The notes under the pieces are model-generated. The model had not been told where the DNA came from. It did not search any database and was given only the letters and a program-made list of their open reading frames with translations. The translations under genes and the position numbers were made by a program. This document shows, piece after piece, positions 14,641 to 27,008 of a stretch of 64,000 nt of DNA (positions are counted from its first letter, which is position 1; every line of letters begins with the position of its first letter). Source of the stretch: Climacium dendroides (lineage: Eukaryota > Streptophyta > Bryopsida > Hypnales > Climaciaceae); the NCBI GenBank assembly GCA_950106755.1, contig OX467089.1, positions 27,137,345 through 27,201,344 of the forward strand, given 5' to 3'.

Positions 14641-15679
14641 ACATTGCAACTCAGATAGCTCCCTTCAACATGTGGCGCATTCAGTGAGTTCATCTCCCCA
14701 CAGAGACTGCTATTTTTCGGCACAGCCCACTGGGTCTGTGGATGAGAACATCCACAACAAAAGCTCGCTATCTACATAGGGCTTATGTTCGTGGATGATT
14801 CCAAAAAATGGGCTGTCGAGTTCTCTTGCACCTCCTGTGTTCCCTGCCACAGCATCCCAACTATCTCCATGAAAGGATACGTGGGCATCTGCACATTGTG
14901 TGCAGAACTATTTGAGTTGCATGTGCTTGTTCTGGCAACAACGTGAGCATCCAGACTACAAGGACTCCGACAGTGTCGCTGGGCAGTGATTTCATGATTT
15001 GAAGCTGGATTTCGAGTGGTCACTCATTCCAAGACCGGGCACTGTATATTCATGGACCTCGCAATTCAGGTGATCTTCACCGCCGTTAATTTACATGTAG
15101 ATAGTGAACTTTGGAATGCATTGATCTGTCCAGGACAGCAGCAGCTCGTTCAGTATGAGGTTGGGGGGATGTCATGTGAAATGTTCTTAGATTGGATGAG
15201 GTGAAGAAGGGCTTCTTTATTGTGTGTCTGGACATTTTGGAGGTATACTTGATTTGTGGCTTTGTTTTCAGCGCAATCATTTGTTGATAGAGTAGTGAAA
15301 TAGATGGCAGAGGGCTTATGAGCATGGTTCAGTTGCCAATCTGTGCAAGGTAAGTACACCTAAAATCACACAAATAAGCCATTCAGCATGGTTCCTATTA
15401 TTATATTGAAAAACTTTTTGTGTAGTCAAAAGGGGATTCTAGATTCTCTTTAAATGCATTTTTTGGACACTATGACAAATTTTCAAAGTATTGCAAATAG
15501 GGTTTAGGGTAATCAATTGTAGACACTCATGAAAGAGGAAGTACATTTTAGGTAAGCATGTAGACTGTGGTTTTAGAAAGCAGTTAGAATTAGGTGTAGT
15601 TACCTTAATTTAGGAGAAGGGAGACTTTTTGAATTAGGATACCATTCTTAGTGTTTTAGTGATGGGTTGAAGGGATATT

Positions 15680-15730
15680 TTAACCCTTCAAGGACCAAGA
15701 CTACCAAATTGGGTCTCATGGTTGTTTAGC
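15680..15730. repeat. Isolated end of the dispersed TIR repeat
   Basis: The motif TTAACCCTTCAAGGACCAAG closely matches the family terminus TTAACCCCTAAAGGACCAAG. I did not find a matching opposite end nearby, so this is probably a fragment. Confidence 0.4.
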
Positions 15731-16056
15731 AAATTTGGTAGGTCATTGAAAAATTGTTTTAAATTTCTCACATTTTGCATTGATTCTAGTGATATCAAGT
15801 ATAGCCTCCTTTAGAATATATTGTTTACAATATGATGGATTGATTCAAACCTTTAATCAAAGATTTTTGGAAGTTGACTTGGCATTCTATTATATTAAAT
15901 CATATTGTCACAAGTTGTTGTCATGATTTCATTCATTTGAATGGTCATGTATTCATTCTTACTCATTTTCATCAAAGATTTAGAAGCACTCTTGAATTTC
16001 AAATCTAGTCTTAACAATTGAAATAATTTACAACAACACCATTGTTGCAAATGTTA

Positions 16057-16184
16057 CAATTGTTGTAGGAATACCCCAAGTGCATAATACTTTTGTAAAA
16101 TGATATTACCCAATAAGGACAATTGTTGTATGAATATCCCAAGTGCATAATACTTTTGTAAAATGATTTTATTCAATAAGTACA
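16057..16184. repeat. 63-bp tandem duplication
   Basis: Two adjacent near-identical units each begin CAATTGTTGTA and contain CCCAAGTGCATAATACTTTT followed by GTAAAATGAT. They differ by a few substitutions. It is non-coding. Confidence 0.75.
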
Positions 16185-16712
16185 TTGAGGACTAAAAGTG
16201 TCTCATGAATGACTTCTAATTAAGGAATTTTTAGAATTAAGAGTACTTCGAAGTTGACTTCTACAAAAATTGTAAAATAGAAAATGGACCTTATCATTTG
16301 AAATGTGATAATTTTTAGCTAACTACTTTAGTAATAGGTAGCATGCCTATCTAAGGTTAAATGGAGAATGACCAAAAATTCTAAAAATTCTAAATTTTTA
16401 TTCTAAAGTATTTGAATATATAAAATTTTATGGAAAGGCTCAACAAGCAGAGAATTCTATAACTTATAGAATGAAGAAAGATTTAATGACTTATAAAATA
16501 ATTCTAATATCTCAAAGCTATTATTCATTTGATAACATTTATTCTATCTAAGGGACTAGTTATCACTTTAATCCTTATTTATATCTAGCTTTCATTTCAT
16601 TAAATGACATTGAAGACCAAATAATTAATAAGTGTTTCATGTATTCATAACATTGTTAAAGTTATCTCTTTACACCTTTGGCTTACATGCTCTTAAACTA
16701 AGCATCTAAACT

Positions 16713-16920
16713 TTAACTCCTAAAGGACTAAGACCATGAATGCTTTTGTCAAAAAGCATTCAAAATTACCATTTCTTTTGCAAAGAGCAAAACTTTTAAG
16801 AATTTATCTTTTTGCATCTCTAACCATAGGATCTTGCAATAGTTTAGTATGAAATCATGTGGAAGAAATTTTAGAAACTTTGACCATGTAGATTACTAGA
16901 TATTTGCTTTACTTATAGTG
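16713..16920. repeat. Partial copy of the dispersed TIR repeat
   Basis: It begins TTAACTCCTAAAGGACTAAG and continues with blocks shared with the right end of copy 50761-51713 read in reverse: CATTTCTTTTGC-type, TAACCATAGGATCTTG, and GTAGATTACTAGATATT. The opposite terminus is not evident. Confidence 0.5.
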
Positions 16921-18170
16921 CTTCATTTAAAGTGCAAAAATGCTTCAATTGACGGTACTTGCCTTTCAAGTGAAGAACATCTGTATAGAACCACATGTTC
17001 CCTTGTGAGATACTACATTGGCTCACAATTTAGAATTGGAAAATTAAGACAATTTGGGTGAAATTGCAAGTTAGAAATTATTAGTTGGAAAATTTAATCT
17101 TTAATCCTAAAGTAGTGATTTTCTGATAGGTAGAAATGGAAAATCTATAACAATGGTGTAAATTTTAGGATATGCAATTATATGAAAATGATGAAGAAAT
17201 TTTACAAAAAAGTTAGAACTTTTAAATTAGAAAAAGATCAAGTAAGAAATAGAAAATGAATGAAATTAAGCAAATGGTTAAATGGGAAGAAATTGGAAAC
17301 AAAGTACTACAAGTAGGAAATTGCATTAGAAATAAATTGGAATTAAAAAATGCAAATACAAAAAATACAAAACTAATCAGTAGAGTTAGAACAATTATTA
17401 GGATACTAACATAGTGGTAGGCACTCTAATATAATGAAAAAACAATAAATTAGTACAATTTGCATTAAATTAGTATGTTTTACAATTATTTTGAGTGGAA
17501 GGAAGTTTTAATGGATGAAACTAGGAAACTAAGGAGATTTAGTGTAGAAAATTAGGTTTTGATACTCTCTCTTCTATATGTTTGCGTATTTTGTATACTT
17601 CTTGTAGTTTGGATGAAGAAGAATCTTGGAAATATTCAGAGTTTTGATGGAGGGATTAGGTGAAAAATGGATTAGTAAATTTGTCAAGTGGGTCTTCTAC
17701 AATGATTGTGTAGAAAAATCCTAGAAGAAATTTGATTCAAGTGATTAGGAGGAATCTTGAATTGAGTTTTGGATTGGATTATAAGTGAAGGGGTTGATTG
17801 TAGGTAGGTGTTAAAAGGAGTTGATTGTAAGTATTAGAATGGTTGATTGGGTTATGAGTGAAGGTTAAAGATTAGTTTAAGGACATGTGTGCTTTAGAAG
17901 TTTGAGCCTTGAAAAGGGTCATCAATTCCCCAATAGTGGGGAACATTGGCCAAAATAATGACAAAAAAAAATCCAATTTTTTTCCCTTTAGCAAACAACA
18001 AGGTTTGGATGGTGCAGGACAATTTTAACAAATATTTTTTAAAAAACATCAAAAATGTTTTAAAAAATATAATTTAAAAATAAAATCCAAAATTACAAAA
18101 CTTTGACAATTTGATGTGGACAATTTTGGCCACATTAGATTGTGGTTGTTTTATTATTATTTATTTTATT

Positions 18171-18380
18171 ATTTAATTATTTTTAATTATTTTTAATTAT
18201 TTTTAATTATTTTTAATTATTTTTAATTATTTTTAATTATTTTTAATTATTTTTAATTATTTTTAATTATTTTTAATTATTTTTAATTATTTTTAATTAT
18301 TTTTAATTATTTTTAATTATTTTTAATTATTTTTAATTATTTTTAATTATTTTTAATTATTTTTAATTATTTTTAATTTT
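18171..18380. repeat. Decanucleotide satellite (TTTTAATTAT)n
   Basis: Nineteen uninterrupted identical 10-bp units fill 18181-18370, with a degenerate lead-in and a TTTTTAA-rich tail to about 18405. The perfection of the array suggests recent expansion or continuing slippage. Confidence 0.95.
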
Positions 18381-19819
18381 TAATTTTTAATTTTTAATTT
18401 TTAATATTAAATAATTTGAACAACACCATGTTTGTTCACAATTTGGGGAACCTTTTCTTCATGGCCCTTTCAAGGCATGAAATTTTTTCTAATGATAAGA
18501 TTAGCTTCCAATAAATTGTAGCTACGGAATAAAACAAAACTGCCACAAACTACAATTAGGGACAAGATCAAGAGTAGTAAAGAAATAAAGTTGGCAATCA
18601 CTATACAAAAAGTTTGAAAGAAAAAACTAGAGTCAAAATCAATTGTGGTTTTTTATTTACAATTTTTGATTTGCCCATTACACAGAATTTACTTCTTTCT
18701 CAATTTTTGACTACAATTTTATGAATTTTGGGGCATGTAATATATTGATGGAAAGTGAATAGTATAGCAAATATACAATGATTAAGACCAAAACATCAGC
18801 AACCAATGATTTGAAAAGGAACTAGACCAATGGAATCAACAACGACAAAGTCAACTCATAAGTTGAGAAGGGGATGTTCAAAGTAACAATGGCAATAAAT
18901 TCATGAGGAAGGCAATAATGAGACAACTAAGGGAAAGCAAGGGCATTGAACTAGTAAAAGCATGAAACAATAGAAGAGGAAGAGCATCGCAAAGCCAATG
19001 TCAAAATAACATTGTAGGGCGTAATTGCATAAAAAAACAAATAACAACAATCTAAGCAGAAGGCACCTAAATCCAAACCACACAATGAGTAGAAAGATGA
19101 CAAAGGAGTGGATTGGAGGAGATTATAATGAATCTAAGTCCAAAGATTAGCAAAAGCATGGTGACAAGAGGATGACAAGACAACCAATTCACGAGATGCT
19201 AAGTCATAACACTGAAGACAAACTTAAGAATCACCATGAAAGCAAGAAGATGGCAAAGAAAAAGAATCACATCATGAAAATCAAGGTAATAAAATCATAA
19301 CAAGGTAGATTCTAAAAGCAATGAGGGTGAGCAAATAAAGCGGACAGGGAAAAATTCATGATTGTACTATAAGAAAAATTTAGCAACAATGACAAGATAG
19401 CGTGAATGGAAAAGATTAGTGTTGTATGGAGGCAAGGCAAGCTTTAGATTAGACCATCAAATAGTGAAGGCAAGAAGCAACAATAGTAATTTAGGACTCA
19501 AAACAACCACAACAACTTGGAGAGGTGAACAAGTCTTAGGGGAGAGCACTATCAGAAAATGTAAAAACCACTTGCAATAAAAAAAAATAGGGTCTATTAT
19601 ATTAATTCTAAATAAAATTTGTAAAAAAATTACATATAAGATGCTTCAAGAGTAGAAAACACGATCGTAAGTAATATACCGTAGCTAGAAAAACATGAAA
19701 TTATGTAATTGGTACATCTAAATTAGCATGGCGAAAAAGTCTTAGTAATGAGTAAATATAGGATGCTAAGGTGTTACTAGATCTCAATTATGGGACTTGG
19801 ATGAAAAGTGGTGCTTTTC

Positions 19820-19861
19820 TGTCCAAAATGTGGAGATGAAGGATATGTTGTAATAAGTTGC
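19820..19861 (+). other. Possible retroelement zinc-knuckle remnant
   Basis: One frame reads CPKCGDEGYVVISC, which has the spacing of a CX2CX4HX4C gag knuckle with the histidine replaced by tyrosine. The surrounding sequence shows no supporting gag or pol homology, so this is tentative. Confidence 0.25.
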
Positions 19862-21944
19862 AAATTGCATATTAGGTATGTAAAGTGCTAGTTCATTTTG
19901 AGTGATTTTAGGGTTTTCAATGTATAGTTTAGACTTTAGGCATGGAAAAAAAAACCAATCACTACGCTTTTTTCAAATTCTTACTTGCCTCGTTGTTTTG
20001 TTCTTCTATGAATCTTGCTAGGCATCCAAATATAGAGGCATTATGAAGGTTTGCTTCTACTACGCACATATTGGTTTCCGATTATGCCAAAACCCTAAAG
20101 TACATTATGCCCTACAATTCTAGGGCATAGTTTACATTCGTGCATAATGTTTTTTAATGAAAAGTCTATTGTTGAGGGTTTGAGGTTTTGGTGGTCGTTT
20201 TAAGGGATTTGTTACTATCATTTTTTGTTGACAGTGTGCACATTTAGAGGTTGGCATAAGACAACTTGTCTCACGTAATCCCCAATGTTTTGCTCTCAAC
20301 CATCTTCACCAATTTTGATATTGCCTATCAAATTTGCGAGACCTAGAAGTATGAGGTAGAGTAGATAATAAAAGGTACAGCACACTGCTTTATCCTCTAG
20401 AAGGTGTCAATGGCACCAAAGCTATACTAGAGTTTGTTGAAGGAGATGACAAAGCCCTTCTTCCTACAAAACTACAAAGTTTTTGCGAATTCTTGGGTGT
20501 TGTTGATCCCATTAGGTGACCAACATCTTTGTTGGATGCCATTAGATCAAATGTCAAAGGCATAGTTGGAGAGTTGTATGACATCCTCAACCCCTTTGGA
20601 AACAAGAAAATTGATGTACATGTTGAAGTAATAATATCACAGTCATTGTCAATTTGGGTTTTGCCAAATTTTTAGGAGAATGCACTGGTGAGTTCTTCAA
20701 ATGGCTCAGTCTTTGTCATTTTGATTCATAGACTATTTTTTTGTCACCTTATTCATGTTTGTAGCGTGCTTTTAGAAGCAATTCCTTTCTGATAAGGACC
20801 AAGTTCAAATGTACAACATTTGCATTCAAATAGAAGTTTGGGTATGTGTTTATGTTCACTAGCGTAGCTTTAGTTTTCATTACATTGACCCTTAAATTTG
20901 TTTATGTAAATTCATGGAGGAACTTGTGATTTTGAGATGCTTTTTTTCTTTTTGTCCATTCTATCTATTCCTTGTTATAGTTCTAAGCATGTTTTAGATG
21001 CATGGAAAATTTGTAGTTGACTCTATTGTACAACAATAGAGGTAGCATAACAATTTAGGTGAAGTTTGTTATTTTGATGTCTACATTTATATAAGATCCA
21101 TAACCAAGTGGTTTTAGAATTTGAGGGTTGTGATAAATCCCCCTTTGTGTTTTTGAACACAAGAGTGCTATTACTATAGTTTTTCTTTTGTTTCCAACTT
21201 GTATGCGAAGAACTCCTATTTGCTTTTGTTTTAGTTGTTTGCCTTTGTTTGCCCTTGTTGCCATTGTGTTTGCATTTATTTTCTTCTTTTCCTCTACTAT
21301 CATGTGATTGCAAAATACCTTTTAGTTTATCTTATTCTAATTCTTTGTCATTCAATCTTGTAGAATGTATAACCCTCAATTTTTTGGTATAGAATGTTTT
21401 AAAAGGATTTGCTAAAGTTCTACTGTTCAAAGTCTATAAATGGACTTAATGTGGTAAATTTTTTTATTTATAAGTAAAATAGGATACCTTTAAATCTCCC
21501 TCCAATAAATTATAAATTCAATAGGGTGTCCCAAAATGCTAAAATTTATCTTAATTTTAAAAAATAGCATGCCTTATAATCCATTCTACAAGATAAATAG
21601 CCTTCCATTAAATAGGATATTATTGCAAGTGCATACAAATTTTATAACAGAATGCCCCCCAAGAACAAGTACATCACAGGACAAGGCAAACAAAACACAA
21701 AAAAAATCTCAATGAGGGTAAAAAAATTAAGGCCACCAAGGTTTAGGTTTGTGGCAATAGACCCAAACATGGATAAAAGATTGGCTAAAGAAGGCATGAA
21801 GAAGGCAATATAAATCAGTACAATAAAATTTCAAAGAGATCGGAAGAGTCTACATCAAAAAATAAAGGAAGAAAATTTGATCATGGCACCAAGTGACAAA
21901 TTGTACTATAAAGGATGAGAAGATCAATTGGGCTAAGTGATGTA

Positions 21945-22127
21945 TGTTGTAGGATTCACTCACTATTTTGTAGCCTTTGGAGTTGATACTATTTTGTAGA
22001 ATAATTCATTCATCTTTATTTACCACTTGTATGTATATATTCCCACTTCAAGGACTTGTATTGTACTTTTTGGATTAATACAAGATAGCTCCATTTGAGC
22101 TTTTCTTACTACCTAAGTTTTGTAAAA
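21945..22127 (+). repeat. 5' LTR of the copia element
   Basis: This is the left long terminal repeat, about 183 bp, diverged from the right copy by substitutions and small indels. The two copies differ clearly, so the insertion is not recent. Confidence 0.85.
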
Positions 22128-22140
22128 TGGTACCAAAGCA
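22128..22140 (+). promoter_or_regulatory. Primer-binding site of the copia element
   Basis: TGGTACCAAAGC lies immediately after the 5' LTR. It resembles TGGTATCAGAGC, which is complementary to the initiator methionine tRNA and is the usual copia primer site. Confidence 0.7.
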
Positions 22141-22405
22141 ATAAAGTCTTGAAGCATTAGAGTCTTGAAATGTATTAACCTGAGAAAAGTAAGGGTCTAT
22201 AATTGACTATCACAAGATGTACTACATGAATCAATAGATATTAGATATCTGTTATTAGATATAGTTTACTACTAATAGTCAAACAAAAGGCAAGAAGGAC
22301 AACAAAATGAGTGAAAGCAAAAATGTCTTTGCATAATATATTAATAAACTTACTAGAAAATGGAACTATTGCATCTGGAGTCTGAAAATACTATTGAGGA
22401 GAAAG

Positions 22406-22762
22406 AACTACACCAATGAATAATGATGATAAATAGTGTTATGTTGTGATTAGTGTTACCTGGACTTTTACCTCAATCACTCTAATCTTCAATTAGTTGG
22501 CATTTAGTGTTGTATTCACTTTTTTGAGCAGTAATTTTTTTGAGCACGTAATAGGGTTCTTGGGTTTATATGTTTTTCTTTGCATTTTGATGAAATATTT
22601 AGATAACACTAAATGTAAATTTGTAAAAAATTTATACCCAATAGTTGACAAATAGTGTCTATGTTGACATTTACTGTTGGTAACATTAACCGGATTGTTG
22701 ACAATTAGTGTTATGCTTCGTGATTAGTGTTGCCAACACTATTTATCATCATTAGTGTAGTG
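22406..22762. mobile_element. Inverted-repeat element (CACTA-like MITE) nested in copia
   Basis: The left edge ACTACACCAATGAATAATGA plus GATAAATAGTGTT pairs with the right edge AACACTATTTATCATC plus ATTAGTGTAGTG. The arms continue with ATTAGTGTTA-type blocks. No clean target duplication was found. The CACTACA-type end suggests a CACTA derivative. Confidence 0.5.
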
Positions 22763-23017
22763 GATGATTACAGAGGAAAGCTTCAATCCTAAAGTTTTCC
22801 AGCCAATCTTAGTGGAAAACATTCACGACTGCGCAGCTTCAGTTAGCAAAGGCTAGTGCTCTATTTACTATGATAATCTCAATTTACAATGATTTAGTTG
22901 ATATTTTTGCTTCTCATATTGGCCAAATATAGGCTTGGGTTGCTTTAAAAATAGTATATGAGACTACAAGCCAATTATAAATCCTAACTTTAATGAATCA
23001 ACTACAATCAATTTGAT

Positions 23018-23232
23018 CACTACAAGAAAACCTGTCCAAAATGACAGAAACGCGTCCTAATTGACAAAAATCAGCCCGTCCTAATCTACAGAAAATTGAT
23101 AGATTTTTGTCAATTAGGACAAAAAGCTGTCCGAATTGACAGAAAATTGTCCAAATTGACAAAAATCTGTCAATTTTCTGTAGATTAGGACGGGCTGATT
23201 TTTGTCAATTAGGACGCGTTTCTCTTGTAGTG
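23018..23232. mobile_element. CACTA-type MITE nested in copia gag
   Basis: The element is 215 bp, starts CACTACAAGAAAA and ends TTTCTCTTGTAGTG. Long inverted arms share AAACGCGTCCTAATTGAC and AAATCAGCCCGTCCTAATCT. The 3-bp duplication GAT flanks it (23015-23017 and 23233-23235), as expected for CACTA elements. It interrupts gag-like sequence. Confidence 0.85.
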
Positions 23233-23268
23233 GATTCTTTGAAGGTGGCTTTGTAGAGGACTACCTAT

Positions 23269-23500
23269 GCTATAAAAGACCTGTATTTTATGTGGTGTTT
23301 TATAATTTTTGCAAACGGATTTTGGGTGATGTCAAATAAAACAACTTGTGTTTCTATGCCAACAATAACATCCAATGTAACATCTAAATTTGACATTGGA
23401 TGTTATTGTTGACATAGAAACACATGTTTTATTTGACATCACTTAAAATCCATTTGCAAAAATTATAAAATATCACATAAAACACGGGTTTCTTTTAGTG
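23269..23500. mobile_element. Second foldback MITE nested in copia gag
   Basis: This is a near-perfect palindrome with arms of about 115 bp. GTGATGTCAAATAAAAC and CAACAATAACATCCAATGT on the left recur in reverse on the right. The ends (CTATAAAAGAC / TTTCTTTTAGTG) are of the CACTA type. The element at 23779-23930 belongs to the same family. Confidence 0.75.
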
Positions 23501-23778
23501 TCAAGAAAACATGGGAACTCAAAAACTTTGTGAGTATGGGTGAAGCAATTCCCGACAAGACCATGATTCAACTTGTATTGAATGGACTACTCTAAAGCTA
23601 AAAAAGCACAATGTAAACATTAATACACTTGAACATAGTATGACGTTTAACAAAGTTGCGATTAGCTTGTTTACATAGTCACATCATAGGGACCATCAAG
23701 TATTGCAATGAGCTTTAATAAAAAAAACATCCTTATAAGGTGACCAATATTTTTGAGGCAAATCGCAGCAAAGATTCA

Positions 23779-23930
23779 CACTATAAGAAACCTATGTTTT
23801 ATGTGTTGTTTTATAATTTTAGGTGATGAATTTTAGGTGTTGTTCAATAGAGCAACTTTTGTTTTTATATCAATAATAAAGTCCAATATAACATCCAGAT
23901 GTTACATAAAGCACAAGTTTTTTTATAGTG
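23779..23930. mobile_element. Short deleted relative of the preceding MITE
   Basis: It starts CACTATAAGAAACC and ends TTTTTTATAGTG. It shares TTTTATGTG-TGTTTTATAA and AACATCCAGATGTTACAT-type blocks with the 23269 element but lacks most of the arms. I see no perfect 3-bp duplication. Confidence 0.6.
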
Positions 23931-24004
23931 CCAACTATCCACAAGTTGACTTTCCAACATTTCTAAGATGCATAAATTATTTGGGATGGCGACCACCACT
24001 TGTG

Positions 24005-24177
24005 TGCTACAACTGTGGTAAGATAGGTCACTTTGTTTGTGATTGTAGATCAAATTCTAACTCTTTCCATGCTCAAGGACCAACTCTATAGAATTCTTTG
24101 ATGCAACATTAACAGAAAACTAGGGGGGCTATAGTCTGTGGTACATTGACAACGGTGCTTGAAGGCACATAATTGCC
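24005..24177 (+). pseudogene. Copia gag zinc knuckle and protease start, broken
   Basis: CYNCGKIGHFVCDC at 24005-24046 is a CX2CX4HX4C knuckle. After a stop and a frame change, WYIDNGA then RHII (24139 onward) matches the copia aspartic-protease motif WxxDSGAxxH, here with a TGA codon inside it (24160-24162). The order knuckle then protease is diagnostic of copia polyproteins. Confidence 0.75.
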
Positions 24178-24759
24178 AATTGCCCAAACCTAGACAACTT
24201 AGAGTCTAATTTTTTTGGTTAGTATAAGATACATCATACATGCAATGGAAAATGGATGGGGTGAATCCCATGTTGTAAAAAGAACCAACACTTCAACCGC
24301 TTCAATAAGTTCTAGAGAAATAAAGTTGACAAATGTGAAGAACGTATCAACCATGACCAAAAAAATTGATTTCCATAGATTCTTGTATTGATGATGGGAA
24401 TATTATCATTTTCTCTAAGTCACATTACTAGATTCTCATTAAGTTCACTCACAATATTGTTGTAGTTAGTTATTGAGACTTATCAAATGGACTAGATATT
24501 CATTTGGATACCATCATCAAGCCAACATTGTGTACTCTCAAGATTCAACAACACTACGGCACAAACATTATGGACATCCCAATTATTATAGACTTTACCT
24601 TTTATCTAAAAGGTTTGCAAGAGTTATAGGACTACTGCTTCTTGCATCTTAGACATATATTTGCAATCATTGCTTGGTAGGACAACAATATCAAGCAATA
24701 TATCCTCAAAGATTAGAGCCTAAAGCATCCAAGTCTTTAGAAATATCCATGCAAATTTC

Positions 24760-25140
24760 ATGAAGACCATACAGTCTCCTTCCTTGATAGAGTCACATTG
24801 TACATACTAGTATTTACCAATGATTATTCATGCAAAAGTTAGGTGTATTTTCTATGCAATAAAGATCAAACCTTCTTCTTTACAAATATGCAAAGCCATG
24901 ATAGTAGTTAAAATTGGGAAAAAAAATACTCATACTATGTAGTGATTGCGTTTGCAAATGTATTTTTACTAATTTTAAATTTAAACTTTTTGTATTTGCC
25001 ATGGAATTAAGAAAGATGTTACTCAAGCTCATATATTGGAGCAAAACAACATTGTAGAGTGGTGAAATTATACCATTATCAAGTGCGCTAGAAGTATGAC
25101 TAAGGAAAGCAAACTTTTCATTTTCTTATGGAACAAAGTT
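24760..25140 (+). pseudogene. Copia integrase remnant
   Basis: In shifting frames the sequence reads blocks such as FTNDYSCKS, VYFL and EQNNIVEW followed by NYTIIKCARSM. These match the copia integrase core (DDYSRKTWVYFL and QQNGVAERxNRTI). Stops and frameshifts make it non-functional. Confidence 0.7.
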
Positions 25141-25785
25141 GTTTTCACCATAGATAGGTCCTATCGATTCACTTGCCTTTGGAAAATCTAACCTTTACCT
25201 ATACAATGATATACCAATTTTCAATCCACAACATTCTTATAGTCAATTTATATTTAAAATCAAAACCCTAGAATTTCTCTTATTTTTCCAATTGTCTCAC
25301 CACATACTAAAATTTATAAAAAGTCTTCCTTATCTTCATTCTCTACTGAGCAAATTTTTTTTGAAGCAAGATACTTAAAGGACCACTCTTGTCATGTTTA
25401 GCACCTTTGCTAGAAATTAGCTTTACAAGAGATACAAGTCAACTTTGCACCAACGTAGTCAAGATAAAAAAAGCCTTCTCCATCACCCAGTTGCTACATT
25501 GTTAGACAACTAGGATACACAATTAGAAAACCAACATCACCAATGCAACGTGCCCTTTATGCAATACAACCTCATTTAAGTCCATTCAACAACAATTCAA
25601 CCAAAATGTACATAGCCACAACAAATCTTCAACAAAGAAATTCACCAATGACAATAAATTAGTGTGTTTCCAAACTCTTGCTAGTGTCTCTTCCAACAAC
25701 CAATTGTACCTCATTATCTCTCCATAATTCTCATCCAAATACATTACGTGCACAAATTGAAAAAAAATTTGTAAGTGAGTGAGGG

Positions 25786-25985
25786 TGTTGTAAAATTCAT
25801 TAATTTGTTCCATGGCTTTTGGGGTTGATACTATTATGTAGAATTGTTCATTCATCCTTATTTACCACTTGTGTATATGTTCCTACTTCAAGGAATTGTA
25901 TTGTACTTTCTTTTATTAATACAACCCAACTCCATTTGAGCTTTTTTCTCATTTAGACTACTCAAGTTTTGCAAGTTTTGTAACA
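25786..25985 (+). repeat. 3' LTR of the copia element
   Basis: This is the right long terminal repeat, 200 bp, ending GTTTTGTAACA just before the ATGTA duplication. The purine-rich GTGAGTGAGGG directly upstream is the likely polypurine tract. Confidence 0.85.
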
Positions 25986-26090
25986 ATGTAACCATGGTGA
26001 GAAGACAACCACAACAAAATAAGGAGAAGAGCACCAAGAACTAGAACCAAGTAAAGTAAAGGTGAGGCCAACTATCATTATAAGAATGCA

Positions 26091-27008
26091 TTAACCCCTG
26101 AAGGATTTTGACTATGTTTTCACCAAAAATGCTCCAAAATTTCCATCTCTAGTATAAGTACCAAATTTTTGAAACATCTAACCATAGTATCTTATGTTAC
26201 TTTGGTTTGAAAATATGTAGAAATTTTTTTAAAAATTTCCACTATGTAGATTGCAAGATATTAGCATTTGAAGTAACAAAAATTGTGTCCCTGCAAAAAA
26301 CCAGGTAGCTGCACTATTTAAGGTCAAATCATTATGCAAAAATGTCCAAAATGGTGATTACTCTTTAGATTCATTCTTCAAGTCAAGTTGGCTACATTCT
26401 TGAAAATTTTCAAATCATTTGGAATTGTACAACATATAGGAAAAAAATAGAAAGTAGAAAGAAGTAGAAAATGATTCAAAATACAAAATTGTTAACAATT
26501 TATTTATGAAATTGAAAAACTCCAATCCCAATGGTTGTAATGTTTTAATAAACAATATACATCCAATTTTTTACCAAAAATATTGAAAATTGAGTTAAAT
26601 AAAGGACTTCAAAGTTTATTTTACAATAGAAATTCCACAACTACCTTCAAACTACCCACAACTAAAACTCCTCATAACTTTCATCTCATTAATCAAAATG
26701 AAATGATTCAAAGATGTCCATGTATAAATAAATCTAGAAAACCAATTTCAAATTTTTATTTTTAAAAAAAGTGATTTTAAAGAAGCTTTTTTTTCTACTC
26801 GGACTGCCCGACAAACAAAGAAAACTACATATCATACAATAACTTTTTAACCATGTAGTCAAAAGTTATGAAAATTATTGGGCCTTAAGCTACTCCTCGG
26901 GCACATGTTGCATGAAAATTTCAATGAAAAAAAAAATATTCCATTTGTAGTGAGTTGCCCAAAATTGCCATGTTGCCAAAAAAACATTGTTTGGTCCTTT
27001 AGGATAAA
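26091..27008. repeat. Dispersed TIR repeat, copy near 26 kb
   Basis: It begins TTAACCCCTGAAGGATTTTG and ends GGTCCTTTAGGATAAAA. Over its whole length it matches copy 50761-51713 in the opposite orientation: for example TCCCTGCAAAA, GTCCAAAATGGTGATTACTC, CATAACTTTCATCTCATTAA and CCTTAAGCTACTCCTC-GGGC. It is about 920 bp and has no coding capacity. Confidence 0.75.

Larger units (their letters stand above)
14641..21944. other. CNGC 3' UTR and AT-rich repeat-bearing intergenic region
   Basis: The first 700 bases or so after the CNGC stop have mixed composition and probably include the 3' UTR. The remainder is AT-rich with no ORF of a recognisable host family. Items I could identify are a repeat-family edge at 15680, a 63-bp tandem duplication at 16057, a partial repeat-family copy from 16713, the decamer array at 18171 and a possible retroelement zinc-knuckle remnant at 19820. 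The stretch 18900-21900 holds nothing else I can name. Confidence 0.5.
21945..25985 (+). mobile_element. Degenerate Ty1/copia-type LTR retrotransposon
   Basis: Two related terminal repeats lie in direct orientation, at 21945-22127 and 25786-25985. Both start TGTTGTA and share GTTGATACTATT, TTATTTACCACTTGT, ACTTCAAGGA-TTGTATTGTACTTT and ACTCCATTTGAGCTTTT. The five bases ATGTA flank both outer ends (21940-21944 and 25986-25990), a target-site duplication. The sequence TGGTACCAAAGC directly after the 5' LTR resembles the initiator-Met tRNA primer-binding site used by plant copia elements, and a purine-rich tract precedes the 3' LTR. Fragments of gag (about 22820-24091), a protease-like WYIDNGA and integrase-like blocks (about 24760-25140) follow in copia order, broken by stops and frameshifts. 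I find no reverse transcriptase or RNase H, so the element appears internally deleted and non-autonomous. Confidence 0.88.
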
